Below are positions 27,489 to 35,774 of a DNA stretch of 35,908 nucleotides, piece after piece. The number at the start of each line of letters is the position of its first letter. Position 1 is the stretch's first letter. Source of the stretch: an uncultured Prochlorococcus sp. GTDB taxonomy: Bacteria > Cyanobacteriota > Cyanobacteriia > PCC-6307 > Cyanobiaceae. The position numbers and the translations under genes are program-made. Under the pieces are notes generated by a model. That model did not search any database, was not told where the DNA came from, and was given only the letters and a program-made list of their open reading frames with translations. Where the stretch lies: NCBI GenBank assembly GCA_902519235.1, contig CABYJE010000009.1:1-35908 (forward strand), in the 5' to 3' direction.

Positions 27489-27547
27489 TAACGTTACTTG
27501 TACTTTACTGCAAGTTTATAAATAAGATTTTTATAAAAAATTACTTA

Positions 27548-28183
27548 TTAGGATCTATCTCCAAAAATTAATGATCCTAACCTTAACCATGTTGATCCAG
27601 CGTCAATAGCTTCTTCCCAATCCCCAGACATTCCCATAGAACAATCTGGAAGTTGAAGAGAATCTGCTAAAGAGCGGCATTGTTTAAACAATTCTGTATT
27701 TTCTTTGGAACTTAGTCCTTTTGGATTAATAGTCATCAAACCAGTTATTGTAATATTTTTCAATTCTTGAATTTCTCCCCATTTTAATTTTAAAAGGTTA
27801 GGGTCAAAACCTCCTTTAGTAGGGTCATTACTAAACTTAACCTGCAACATTATTAGTGGATTTTTATTCTCTTCATATGAAATATTAGAAATCTTTTGCA
27901 ACTTTTCAAATGAATCTACAGAATGAATGAATTTAAAATTTTGAACAATCTTCCTTACTTTATTGCTTTGTATTCGTCCAATAAAATGCCACTTTATATT
28001 TTTAAGGTCCTTGAGGATTAATTGCTTCTCAAAAGCCTCTTGAAACTTACTCTCACCAAAATCATTTTGACCTATATTTTGAATAATCTTGATTTCTTGA
28101 CTTTTAAATCCTTTACTTACAGCAAGAATATTTACATTTGATGGAATTTTATTTTTTATTTTCAAATAATTTGAAAGGTCCAC
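27548..28183 (-). CDS. pipY: PLP homeostasis protein PipY (YggS family)
   Basis: A single-domain PLP-binding TIM barrel related to alanine racemase. PLP Lys lies in ILAVSKGFK, followed by GESKFQEA, WHFIGRIQSNK, HSVDSFEKL and the C-terminal GMSGDWEEAIDAGSTWLRLG. It regulates vitamin B6 and amino/keto acid balance. The open frame extends 13 codons further, to an ATG at 28222, but that would overlap the conserved C-terminus of pipX by 34 bases. The GTG at 28183, 5 bases after the pipX stop, gives a 211-aa protein of normal size and is preferred. Confidence 0.9.
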   Translation of the reverse strand: MDLSNYLKIKNKIPSNVNILAVSKGFKSQEIKIIQNIGQNDFGESKFQEAFEKQLILKDLKNIKWHFIGRIQSNKVRKIVQNFKFIHSVDSFEKLQKISNISYEENKNPLIMLQVKFSNDPTKGGFDPNLLKLKWGEIQELKNITITGLMTINPKGLSSKENTELFKQCRSLADSLQLPDCSMGMSGDWEEAIDAGSTWLRLGSLIFGDRS

Positions 28184-28188
28184 TTTTT

Positions 28189-28455
28189 TTATAAAAAAGT
28201 TTGTGTAAATAAATTCTCCCATTTAGGTAGATCTTCAGATACTTTTCTTCTAGCTCTTTGAAGGTTTAATTCGGCCTGATTACGGGCATCTAAGTAAGGT
28301 ATTACTTCAAAAAAAACTTCTCTTTGTTTAATTTCTACTAAAAAAAACATTTTTTGCGCATATAAAGTCGCATAAATATCTCTCCCATCATTTCCAGGAG
28401 ACACTTGATACAACATTCCAAATGTTGGATGATTTAAATAACGCTCGGAACTCAA
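28189..28455 (-). CDS. pipX: PII-interacting protein PipX
   Basis: An 88-aa protein, one residue shorter than the well-known S. elongatus form. The Tudor-like part opens SERYLNHPTFGMLYQV and continues with IYATLYAQKMFFLV; two C-terminal helices follow, and the protein ends FTQTFL, as in the family. PipX swaps between PII (low 2-oxoglutarate) and NtcA (high 2-oxoglutarate), where it co-activates nitrogen genes. It sits immediately upstream of pipY, its usual partner, with cbiQ 18 bases before it. Confidence 0.95.
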   Translation of the reverse strand: MSSERYLNHPTFGMLYQVSPGNDGRDIYATLYAQKMFFLVEIKQREVFFEVIPYLDARNQAELNLQRARRKVSEDLPKWENLFTQTFL

Positions 28456-28473
28456 ACTAAAATATTGTGTTAT

Positions 28474-29388
28474 TTATAATGCACCATACAGTTTTCTAAG
28501 AAAAATTGCTATGCAAATAAAACATATCGATAATGTATTAACAATTACATTGAGAGGTTTTGAAGGATTAGAACTTCTAAATCTACTGGTTTTTATAATA
28601 ATTTTTTTCTTAGAAAACAATGATTCTGCACCTTGATCAATTCTGAGGAATATATTTTGAAATAACCTCTCCACTAAGATTAACAAAACATTAAAAGATT
28701 TCTTTAATCCTAAATTCCGAAAATTTATCGATCTTACTGAAACTGATTTGATTATATTTTGAAATTCTTCCTGTACTAGGGGAATAAAACGTAACGCAAT
28801 TAACAACTGAAAAAGCCACTTACTAGTTGGCAATCCAATCTTTCTTAATGGATACATAAACCAACTTAATCCCCATACAATGTCTTCCTGCAATGTGGTT
28901 AAAAGCATCAAATTCACACTATGAATAACGGTAAATATCAAAGTGGAGGTTTTTATTCCTATTTCAAAAGCTTTTCTTGATAAGTTATAGGGACCAAAAT
29001 TAATAAACCATATCTTCTGCGAAGGAATTTGCAAAATATTCCATTCTTTTTGGCTTTCCAGTAATACTTGCAACTCATTGGGATTTCTCAAGTAGCCATC
29101 AAGAGATTGAATATCAGAAGAGGCAAGAATTGATATACATCCAATTAAAAGTGACAAGCATGAGAGAAAAAATAATGATCGCCACCATACTCTAGATGGC
29201 AATAAACTTAAAAAAGTAATTAATAGTAAAAAACCAACTAAACTCAATCTCCATATTGGACCTGCCCAGATTGGAGTGATTAAAAATATCATTACGATAA
29301 TTATTTTTAATCTACTATCAATAATTCTTAGCCAACTTCTATTACCATGAACGTATTGACCAACAGAAAATTTGGTTAGCAAATTCAT
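28474..29388 (-). CDS. EcfT/CbiQ-type transporter transmembrane protein
   Basis: A 304-aa membrane protein of the energy-coupling-factor T family. The N-terminus holds SWLRIIDSRLKIIIV, and hydrophobic segments lie near 27-45, 48-62, 70-90, 145-165 and 283-298. The cytosolic helix with SVSVRSINFRN carries the Ala/Val-Arg-Ser coupling motif that grips the ATPases. Such proteins work with two ATPases and an S component for a vitamin or metal; none is nearby. Its ATG overlaps the der stop as TAATG, the usual cyanobacterial arrangement. Confidence 0.88.
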   Translation of the reverse strand: MNLLTKFSVGQYVHGNRSWLRIIDSRLKIIIVMIFLITPIWAGPIWRLSLVGFLLLITFLSLLPSRVWWRSLFFLSCLSLLIGCISILASSDIQSLDGYLRNPNELQVLLESQKEWNILQIPSQKIWFINFGPYNLSRKAFEIGIKTSTLIFTVIHSVNLMLLTTLQEDIVWGLSWFMYPLRKIGLPTSKWLFQLLIALRFIPLVQEEFQNIIKSVSVRSINFRNLGLKKSFNVLLILVERLFQNIFLRIDQGAESLFSKKKIIIKTSRFRSSNPSKPLNVIVNTLSICFICIAIFLRKLYGAL

Positions 29389-30761
29389 TAATCTTTTTGA
29401 ATTAACTCAATATTTTCTCTTTCGACTTCTTTATTTAAAGCTCTTTGCTGTTTCCCTCTCCAAAGTAAAATGAGGGGTGTGCCTTCAAAGCCTAAATTTA
29501 CTCTAATTTGTTTTTCAATATATCTTCTATAAGTTATTCCGAATAACTTAGGGTCATTTACAAAAAGAGTAAAAGTGGGAGGTTTGTTTTTTACTTGAGT
29601 ACCGTAATAAAGCCTACCTTGCTTTCCGCTTCTCTTCGTTGGAGGACTTTTCCAACTGATTGATTCTTTAAGTACTTCATTAACTACAGATGTTGTAACT
29701 CTTCTTCTATGTTGATTTACAGCATTAAGAGCATGCTCAAAAATATTATTAACCCTTTGACCAGTTAGGGCAGATATAAAAATCATTTTTGACCAGTGTA
29801 AAAAATAAAGTTTAGATCTAAGTTCTTTTTCTACTTGATAAATTGTTGAACTATTTTTTTCTACAAGATCCCATTTATTAACAACAATTATGCAAGCTCT
29901 GCCTTGTTCTTCTATGCGCCCAGCCAGCTTCTGGTCTTGATCAGTTACTCCATCAATAGCATCTACAACTAAAACACAAACATCACTTCTATCTATAGAT
30001 TTAAAAGCCCTATTAATACCAAAAAATTCAGTGCCATATTTAACATTTTTCTTTCTTCTAATCCCTGCAGTATCAATAATTTTCCAATGATTATCACCTT
30101 TTTTAATGAGCGTATCTATTGAATCAGTTGTCGTACCACTAATATCACTAACTATTGCTCTTTTTTCTCCACAGATTGAATTTAACAAACTAGATTTACC
30201 AACATTAGGCCTACCAATAATAGACATCATTATCTTTTCTTCATCATCCTGGATATTATTTTCAGGAAGTTCGCCAATAACGAGATCTAAAAGATCTCCA
30301 GTACCTGAACCATGAATAGCTGAAACAGGGTTAGGTTCGCCCAATCCTAATTTCCAGAACTCTGAAGCTAGGGATATTCCTAGAGTAGTCGATTCACATT
30401 TATTAACAGCAACAATTGTTTTACAGCTTGAGTTTCTTAACCATTTTGCTATTGATAAATCACCATCAGTAACTCCTTGATTCCCATCTACCACCAGTAA
30501 CGCGAGTGAAGCCTCTTCTAGAGCTAAGAAAACTTGTGTCCTTATCTCTGGAAGAAATTCACTATCATCATCAAAAACTAAACCTCCAGTATCAACTATT
30601 TGAAATTCCTTACCTCCCCATGAAGCATTTTGATAAGTTCTATCTCTTGTAACACCTGGCTTATCAAATACTATTGCATCATTACTTTGGCAAAGACGAT
30701 TAACCAAGGTAGATTTCCCAACGTTAGGTCTTCCGATAATTGCTATTGTAGGAAGATTCAA
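29388..30761 (-). CDS. der: Ribosome biogenesis GTPase Der (EngA)
   Basis: A 457-aa protein with two G domains in tandem, unique to Der. The first P-loop is GRPNVGKST at 10-18 and the second is GRPNVGKSS near residue 184, each with DTGG/DTAG and NKC/NKW motifs. The KH-like C-terminal domain follows from about 355. Der is essential for 50S assembly. It is co-transcribed with cbiQ through a 1-base stop/start overlap. Confidence 0.98.
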   Translation of the reverse strand: MNLPTIAIIGRPNVGKSTLVNRLCQSNDAIVFDKPGVTRDRTYQNASWGGKEFQIVDTGGLVFDDDSEFLPEIRTQVFLALEEASLALLVVDGNQGVTDGDLSIAKWLRNSSCKTIVAVNKCESTTLGISLASEFWKLGLGEPNPVSAIHGSGTGDLLDLVIGELPENNIQDDEEKIMMSIIGRPNVGKSSLLNSICGEKRAIVSDISGTTTDSIDTLIKKGDNHWKIIDTAGIRRKKNVKYGTEFFGINRAFKSIDRSDVCVLVVDAIDGVTDQDQKLAGRIEEQGRACIIVVNKWDLVEKNSSTIYQVEKELRSKLYFLHWSKMIFISALTGQRVNNIFEHALNAVNQHRRRVTTSVVNEVLKESISWKSPPTKRSGKQGRLYYGTQVKNKPPTFTLFVNDPKLFGITYRRYIEKQIRVNLGFEGTPLILLWRGKQQRALNKEVERENIELIQKD

Positions 30762-30835
30762 TTCTTCTCTCCAAAGAAAATAGTATCCATTACAAATATA
30801 CCTTTAATAGAATCATTTACCTTTTTCAAAAAAAC

Positions 30836-31321
30836 TTATTTAATTTCTGGATCGCCAAAATGTCCTTTAACTGGATTAACAGGGGGGGGACTAAGACTTG
30901 GCTTTAATCCATTGTCTTTTGAAAAACAATCATTTTCAATCGCCCAATAAATCAACCAATTTACTGCCGTCGCTCTTCTAGTTCTTCTTGGATAGAGTTC
31001 ATTAATCTTATAACCTTTAAAATTGAGAAAATTTTTCAATCCCTGTTTATATTCTTTTGGAATTGATCGAGTCAAATGTATTGAGGCTGGTCGCTCTGAA
31101 ATGATTTGAGGAGCTTTTTCAAATTTTTCTGACCAATAAGAAGGAGTTAATGCGCTAAAGGCCCAATCATTTATAGAGAGTTCTTTAGTATAAAAAAGTC
31201 TTTCCCAAACCAATTCACAAACAAAAACATCACTAACCCTATCTTCTAGAACAAGAAATAATAAATCCTTACATATTGGCCATGTAAATTTATTTTCAAC
31301 TAATTTTTCTTTCTTATACAT
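30836..31321 (-). CDS. DUF1823 family protein (161 aa)
   Basis: This small soluble protein contains DRVSDVFVCELVWERLFY, YWSEKFEKAPQIISERPASIHLTRSIP and a basic LYPRRTRRATAVNWLIYW helix. I associate this set with the cyanobacterial DUF1823 family, whose function is not known. There is no signal peptide or membrane segment. Its ATG shares one base with the cobI stop, and der follows 74 bases downstream. Confidence 0.82.
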   Translation of the reverse strand: MYKKEKLVENKFTWPICKDLLFLVLEDRVSDVFVCELVWERLFYTKELSINDWAFSALTPSYWSEKFEKAPQIISERPASIHLTRSIPKEYKQGLKNFLNFKGYKINELYPRRTRRATAVNWLIYWAIENDCFSKDNGLKPSLSPPPVNPVKGHFGDPEIK

Positions 31322-32076
31322 TAATCGAACCTTATCAAAATCAAAGAAAAATAAGGCATAAATTCCTTATTATATTGTGATGCATATTGAATAATTTGAT
31401 CAGGCATCCCAACACTCAAAGCTATTAATGTTGTATTGATGATATCCTCTTTTTTTAAAATTTCCCTAACTAAATTCCATCTTTTGCCAACTTTCATAAT
31501 GGCCAATACCGTTTTATTTGCCTTACTTTCCCTAATTAGGGTTGTTAGTTCAGATTCTGAAGAAGGGCATTCTTTGATGATTAATGTCTCGCCTTTTTTT
31601 ACCAAATCAAAATCATTCAAAGCTGCTGCCGCTGAAATAGAGGAAATACCAGGTATTGTTTTGGTAATAATTTCAGCATGATTATTTTTAATTAACCTCA
31701 AAATATTAGAAGAACTTGCAAATAGTGAAGTATCTCCAAGACAAAGTAAAACAACTGATTCGCCATTTTGTATAAATTTCACAATTTTTTCTACAGCTTT
31801 AGACCATATTTCATCTGCATCAAAATCCTTCCTAGCCATTGGAAAGATAATAGGAATATTTTTTTTAAATTTGGTATATTTCTTGACTATTTCCCCAGCG
31901 AAACTTTTTTTATTATCATCTGATATTGGGAAAACTATAACTTTCGCTTTTTTTATTGCATCCACAGCAGCAATTGTTAAAAGTGATGGATCTCCAGGAC
32001 CTACACCAACTATGGTGAATGTTGGTAAATCAGTTTTATATAGATTACGTAAACTTAAAAACTTGTTAATTATCAT
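31321..32076 (-). CDS. cobI: Precorrin-2 C20-methyltransferase
   Basis: A 251-aa SAM-dependent enzyme of the tetrapyrrole methylase family that adds the C-20 methyl group in cobalamin-type corrin synthesis. The N-terminal loop VGVGPGDPSLLT is at about 23-34, the central motif LLCLGDTSLFAS lies near 110-121, and TIPGISSISAAAA near 142-154. The length and order fit CobI/CbiL better than CobM or CobJ. Marine picocyanobacteria make pseudocobalamin and need this pathway. A start a few codons downstream is possible, as the first 20 residues look like extra sequence. Confidence 0.88.
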   Translation of the reverse strand: MIINKFLSLRNLYKTDLPTFTIVGVGPGDPSLLTIAAVDAIKKAKVIVFPISDDNKKSFAGEIVKKYTKFKKNIPIIFPMARKDFDADEIWSKAVEKIVKFIQNGESVVLLCLGDTSLFASSSNILRLIKNNHAEIITKTIPGISSISAAAALNDFDLVKKGETLIIKECPSSESELTTLIRESKANKTVLAIMKVGKRWNLVREILKKEDIINTTLIALSVGMPDQIIQYASQYNKEFMPYFSLILIRFD

Positions 32077-32092
32077 TTTTATTTTATTAATT

Positions 32093-32701
32093 TTAGCTAT
32101 GTACCCTTGGCAATATAAAAGTTTCAGCTAGTATTTCTGACTCAATTTCAGACAATTCCTCTAACCTTTTGAAAGTTTGATTTTTAGTGAATTTAGTTTG
32201 CGCTAATTTCCAATAAACTCCAAAATGTCTTGCCTCACTCTCTAGCAGCGACTCATAAAGAGATTTAAACGATTTATCTTCAGAATTCAGCGCAAGCAAG
32301 CTTAATCTTTCATGACTTCTTGCCTCAATAAGTCCTGCTATTAAGAAACTATCAAGCATTCTATTGGGCTCTTCCTTTCTTATATTCTTGGACAATTCAG
32401 CTCCATATGGAGGCGGTTTTAAGGACTCAAGAGAATGTCCAAGATCCTTTAAAAAATAAAGTATTTTTTCAAAATGCTCTAATTCCTCTCTCGCTATTGG
32501 ACTTAGAACTTCTGCCAGATATGGTTCTGATGGATATCTAAACATCAATTGAATAGCTACTCCTGCTGCTTTTCTTTCACAATGAGCATGGTCAATAAGA
32601 ATATCGATTGGATTAGATAATGCGAGTTTTATCCACTCATCTGAGGTAAATGACGATAAATATTTAATATGAGAAATGGGCCTTTTAAAATCGACTAGCA
32701 T
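32093..32701 (-). CDS. miaE: tRNA-(ms2io6A37) hydroxylase MiaE-like
   Basis: A 202-aa helical di-iron protein. The probable iron ligands are Glu42 (CERKAAG), Glu73 and His76 (EELEH), Glu126 (EARSHE), and Glu156 with His159 (ESEARHFGVYW). This ferritin-like layout matches MiaE, which hydroxylates the isopentenyl group at A37 of tRNAs. The stop of aroQ abuts the start, so the pair is tightly coupled. Hydroxylase activity in cyanobacteria is inferred from the family. Confidence 0.9.
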   Translation of the reverse strand: MLVDFKRPISHIKYLSSFTSDEWIKLALSNPIDILIDHAHCERKAAGVAIQLMFRYPSEPYLAEVLSPIAREELEHFEKILYFLKDLGHSLESLKPPPYGAELSKNIRKEEPNRMLDSFLIAGLIEARSHERLSLLALNSEDKSFKSLYESLLESEARHFGVYWKLAQTKFTKNQTFKRLEELSEIESEILAETFILPRVHS

Positions 32702-33145
32702 TTAATCTTTAATACTCAAATATCCAATGATTCCTTCAAGAGCTAAGGAATAACTGGATATACCAAATCCACTAATAATTCCTATAGCTTTATCTGTAAG
32801 AAAGGATTCTTTACGAAAATCTTCTCTACTGAAAATATTTGAAATATGCAATTCTACAAAAGGAATTTTCGATCCAATTAAAGCATCACGAATAGAAATC
32901 GAGGTATGAGTAAAAGCGCCAGCATTTATAAGGATACCTTGGATACTTTTTACAGACTCCTGAATTTTATCTACTATTTCTCCTTCATGATTACTTTGAA
33001 AACATTCAAGATTAATACTTTTTTCTTTAGCAACTTTAGTTAAATCTTTTTCTATATCACTCAATGTTTTATTACCATATATTTCAGGTTCTCTAGTGCC
33101 CAAAAGATTTAAATTTGGTCCATTTATCAATAAAATATTCATCAT
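32702..33145 (-). CDS. aroQ: 3-dehydroquinate dehydratase, type II
   Basis: The start at [16 protein letters not shown] (33145) is preferred over an upstream in-frame ATG, because family members begin here and the extra 21 residues are unrelated hydrophobic sequence. It gives 147 aa, the normal size. Catalytic Arg18 and Tyr23 lie in [37 protein letters not shown] and [14 protein letters not shown] follow. The enzyme forms a dodecamer in the shikimate pathway. It leads the long minus-strand operon and diverges from tRNA-Tyr. Confidence 0.95.
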   Translation of the reverse strand: MMNILLINGPNLNLLGTREPEIYGNKTLSDIEKDLTKVAKEKSINLECFQSNHEGEIVDKIQESVKSIQGILINAGAFTHTSISIRDALIGSKIPFVELHISNIFSREDFRKESFLTDKAIGIISGFGISSYSLALEGIIGYLSIKD

Positions 33146-33244
33146 CAATAAAGTCTTCTCTTTACAAATGCTATCTAGAAAGAAACAAAAAAACCAAAAC
33201 AATTTCACACAAAGTGTCCATTAACTGATAAGTTCAAATAGTGG

Positions 33245-33326
33245 GGGTCGGTGCCCGAGTGGTTAAAGGGGGCGGACTGTAAATCCGCTGGCTCTGCCTA
33301 CGTTGGTTCAAATCCAACCCGGCCCA
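33245..33326 (+). tRNA. tRNA-Tyr(GTA)
   Basis: The acceptor GGGTCGG pairs with CCGGCCC (one T-G pair) and the discriminator is A. The anticodon arm GCGGACTGTAAATCCGC presents GTA. The long variable arm (CTGGCTCTGCCTACG region) and the T arm TTGGTTCAAATCCAA follow. At 82 nt with an extra arm, this is a class II tRNA, as expected for bacterial Tyr. CCA is not encoded. Confidence 0.96.
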
Positions 33327-33336
33327 CTTCAAAATT

Positions 33337-33408
<72 letters not shown>

Positions 33409-33437
33409 TAAAACCCCTCAAACTTTACCAGTGAGTT

Positions 33438-33470
33438 ACTTATCGAAGGGATAAGTCTTTTTCTTTTAAA
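33438..33470 (+). terminator. Intrinsic terminator downstream of the tRNA pair
   Basis: ACTTATC (33438-33444) pairs with GATAAGT (33450-33456) around GAAGG, followed by CTTTTTCTTTT. It is correctly placed to end the tRNA-Tyr/Thr transcript. The remainder, to 33623, is very AT-rich, with no gene or RNA I can support. Confidence 0.8.
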
Positions 33471-33623
33471 TTAAAACTAAGTATAAAGGGTCTAATAATT
33501 TAAAATAATTTAATTTATTAAAGAATAATCAATATAAGGATATCTAGCATATCAAACTAGTTCTCAATAAATTTAATTCGTTAATTAAAATCATTATGAA
33601 AATCTCAAAATTATAAAATTTAT

Positions 33624-34595
33624 CTAAGAAGGTTCATAAAAGTTTTTGATTATTAAAGATTGATTCTCAAATACAATTATCCCGGAAGACAAAACACCAA
33701 CAACTGAAGCATCATCAAATAAGCTTGCTAGGTAATCTAAGGAATAAAAATTACCGAATTTCAATTTCATCAACCCAAGCTTTAATAAGCCATTAGCTGA
33801 TATAAATCTAATTCCATGTTTTTTTAAATTATGATAGAAAGTTTTCGATCTATTTCCAACATTACTTGTACACTTTTGATTATCAAATGGTAATAAATCA
33901 GTTTCTTCTCCACCAATTAAGAGAAAAGTATAAAAAGTTTTTGATTTCAAAATATTTTTAATTTCTTTCTTATATGCAATTATTTGGGAATAATATCTAT
34001 CCTCATCCATCATTTTATGAAATGTTATTTTGGCTTCTGCCACAAACAAATTACCTCCGCTGGATGCACAAATATCCATCCTGCCTCCTCTATTCCTACT
34101 TTTAATTTTCATACCCACCTCAAGAGCGACTTTAGGATTATCCTCTTTAGCTAAAAATTCAATTACTTTTGCACCCCAAACAGAGATATTTTTAGTTTCA
34201 TTTATTCCAGTAAAGTCCTCAAAACTTTTATATTTTATTTTATTTTTAAGAGATTTTATTATAGGGAGTTTAATAAGATTATTTTCTGAAGAAACATCAT
34301 TTCTAAAATCAATTTTTCCACAATCTGAGCATTGAGAATTTAATTTATATTTATCATCAATATTTATAAGATTTCCTGGACATGAGAAAACGCAAAACAT
34401 GCAACTTATACATTTGGTATTATCGATTTCAATAGCACTTTTAGAGCTATCAATACAATCTATTTCATGAGCCACCATATTATTCTTTAAACCTTTAGGA
34501 GAATTATTTATAAAATCCGACAAATAACTAAACTTTTTTGTTTCTAAAGTTAAGCATGGTTGAAATTTGTTATATTCGAAAGAGCAATTTTTCAT
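33624..34595 (-). CDS. 4Fe-4S ferredoxin-like domain fused to a PD-(D/E)XK nuclease (323 aa)
   Basis: The N-terminal part has C62-x2-C65-x2-C68-x3-C72-P (KCISCMFCVFSCPGN), a full ferredoxin-type 4Fe-4S motif. C89-x2-C92 follows, and C4, C14 and C47 might help a second metal site. The C-terminal part has Glu159 (ALEVGMKI), Asp174 (GRMDICAS) and Glu187-x-Lys189 (FVAEAKIT), the PD-(D/E)XK active-site pattern, and then Gln204-x3-Tyr208 (QIIAY), the RecB/Cas4-type QxxxY motif. Together these indicate a redox- or structure-dependent DNA nuclease. I know no named family with this exact order. It overlaps the 390-aa gene by ATGA. A restriction or defence role is inference. Confidence 0.82.
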   Translation of the reverse strand: MKNCSFEYNKFQPCLTLETKKFSYLSDFINNSPKGLKNNMVAHEIDCIDSSKSAIEIDNTKCISCMFCVFSCPGNLINIDDKYKLNSQCSDCGKIDFRNDVSSENNLIKLPIIKSLKNKIKYKSFEDFTGINETKNISVWGAKVIEFLAKEDNPKVALEVGMKIKSRNRGGRMDICASSGGNLFVAEAKITFHKMMDEDRYYSQIIAYKKEIKNILKSKTFYTFLLIGGEETDLLPFDNQKCTSNVGNRSKTFYHNLKKHGIRFISANGLLKLGLMKLKFGNFYSLDYLASLFDDASVVGVLSSGIIVFENQSLIIKNFYEPS

Positions 34596-35764
34596 GAAAG
34601 GATGTGTTTTATTATTTTTAAAATTTCATAGGGCGCATTAAGATTTAATTCTTGCATATTTAACCCACATAATGGTTTAACATTTAAGTCATCAATAACT
34701 CTAAAGGGTATCCCTGCAGCAAATCCAATTTTAATTTCCTCAAACATTATATCTTCAAAATTTTTATCATCAACAATAAATTGATCTGGAAAGCTTTTCA
34801 TTTTTATAATTAAATTTTTTATATTTAACAATCTATTTTTTTTATATGCGTCGTTTAAAGAATGTAATAAAGCTAGTCTTCTATTTTTGATTTTAGGCTC
34901 AACCTCAAGTGTTACTTTTCTAATATTTTGTTGATTATTTTCTCGAAGGGCACGAGTTAGTTTAGTTAAATTATTATAGTCCAAAGGTTTTTCAGTTATA
35001 AATTCATTTTCGAAGATGAAAAAAGGAAATTCATCAATTAAATAATCTCTTCTATTTCTATTTTTTTGAAGAACATAATTTCTTTTATCTGCTATTTGAG
35101 AATTTTTAAGATCTATTGGATAGAAGAAATTAAGCCATGTTCCCCAAGCTAATAAACAACTTTTTGTCCTAGTATTGCTATCTTTTTCTGAACCACTTGA
35201 GATTATAATTCTTTCATCATTATAGGTAACATATTCTTTACCAGTATTAGGGTATCCAACGTAAATATCCTCTGTTTTAAAACTTTTTTTATTTTCGATA
35301 TAAATCTGTCCTAATAATCCAATCATCAAACCATTTTTCAGAATACTTTCCTTAAAGATTGATAAAAAAGTTTCGCTATTAATTTCACTATTTGCAAATT
35401 TCAATCCTAGATTTGTTAGTCTTATTTCCTTATTTTTTCTTTCAAATAAACCTAATGAGTGCAAAGCGTTTATGGTATTGCTTACCTCTTTCTGTTTAGT
35501 TGAGTCAATATATACGCCATTTGTTAAGGCACAACCTGATTCATCTAGTGGATTCTCTTTATAAGGACAATAATTTAAATCTTTTATTGAATTATGTTTC
35601 TCTAAAATACTACAAAAATTATGGATATTTAGTGAATTCTGATCAAATTTTATATCCTTCATATTAAAAATTTGATCTGTTGAAAATTTAGTCGCTGTAA
35701 ACTGACATATTGCATGTAAACATATTGGTCTTGCTGGAGGATTGCGATTAATAAGATATGACAT
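34592..35764 (-). CDS. Unknown cysteine-containing protein with predicted winged helix (390 aa)
   Basis: I do not recognise this protein. Near the N-terminus C15-x4-C20 is followed by C66 and C78, which might form a metal or Fe-S site. Residues about 90-125 (KEVSNTINALHSLGLFER, then IRLTNLGLKFA) look like a winged helix, with a recognition helix and wing. The rest is mixed alpha/beta and helical, Lys/Asn-rich, with a basic QKNRNRRDYL stretch near 233-242. There is no membrane segment. It is translationally coupled to the Fe-S nuclease, so a DNA-recognition or regulatory subunit is plausible but unproven. Confidence 0.72.
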   Translation of the reverse strand: MSYLINRNPPARPICLHAICQFTATKFSTDQIFNMKDIKFDQNSLNIHNFCSILEKHNSIKDLNYCPYKENPLDESGCALTNGVYIDSTKQKEVSNTINALHSLGLFERKNKEIRLTNLGLKFANSEINSETFLSIFKESILKNGLMIGLLGQIYIENKKSFKTEDIYVGYPNTGKEYVTYNDERIIISSGSEKDSNTRTKSCLLAWGTWLNFFYPIDLKNSQIADKRNYVLQKNRNRRDYLIDEFPFFIFENEFITEKPLDYNNLTKLTRALRENNQQNIRKVTLEVEPKIKNRRLALLHSLNDAYKKNRLLNIKNLIIKMKSFPDQFIVDDKNFEDIMFEEIKIGFAAGIPFRVIDDLNVKPLCGLNMQELNLNAPYEILKIIKHILS

Positions 35765-35774
35765 CAGAAAATTT

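Noticed and set aside
28184-28222. ATG start for pipY giving 224 aa
   Set aside because: The extra residues are encoded over the conserved pipX C-terminus; the GTG just after the pipX stop fits better, though it is not proven.
33146-33208. 21-residue N-terminal extension of AroQ
   Set aside because: The residues are hydrophobic and unlike the family, which starts at the [10 protein letters not shown] motif.
33409-33623. Third tRNA, CRISPR or attachment repeat right of tRNA-Thr
   Set aside because: No cloverleaf, spaced repeats or copy of the tRNA-Thr 3' end is visible; only a terminator and AT-rich DNA.
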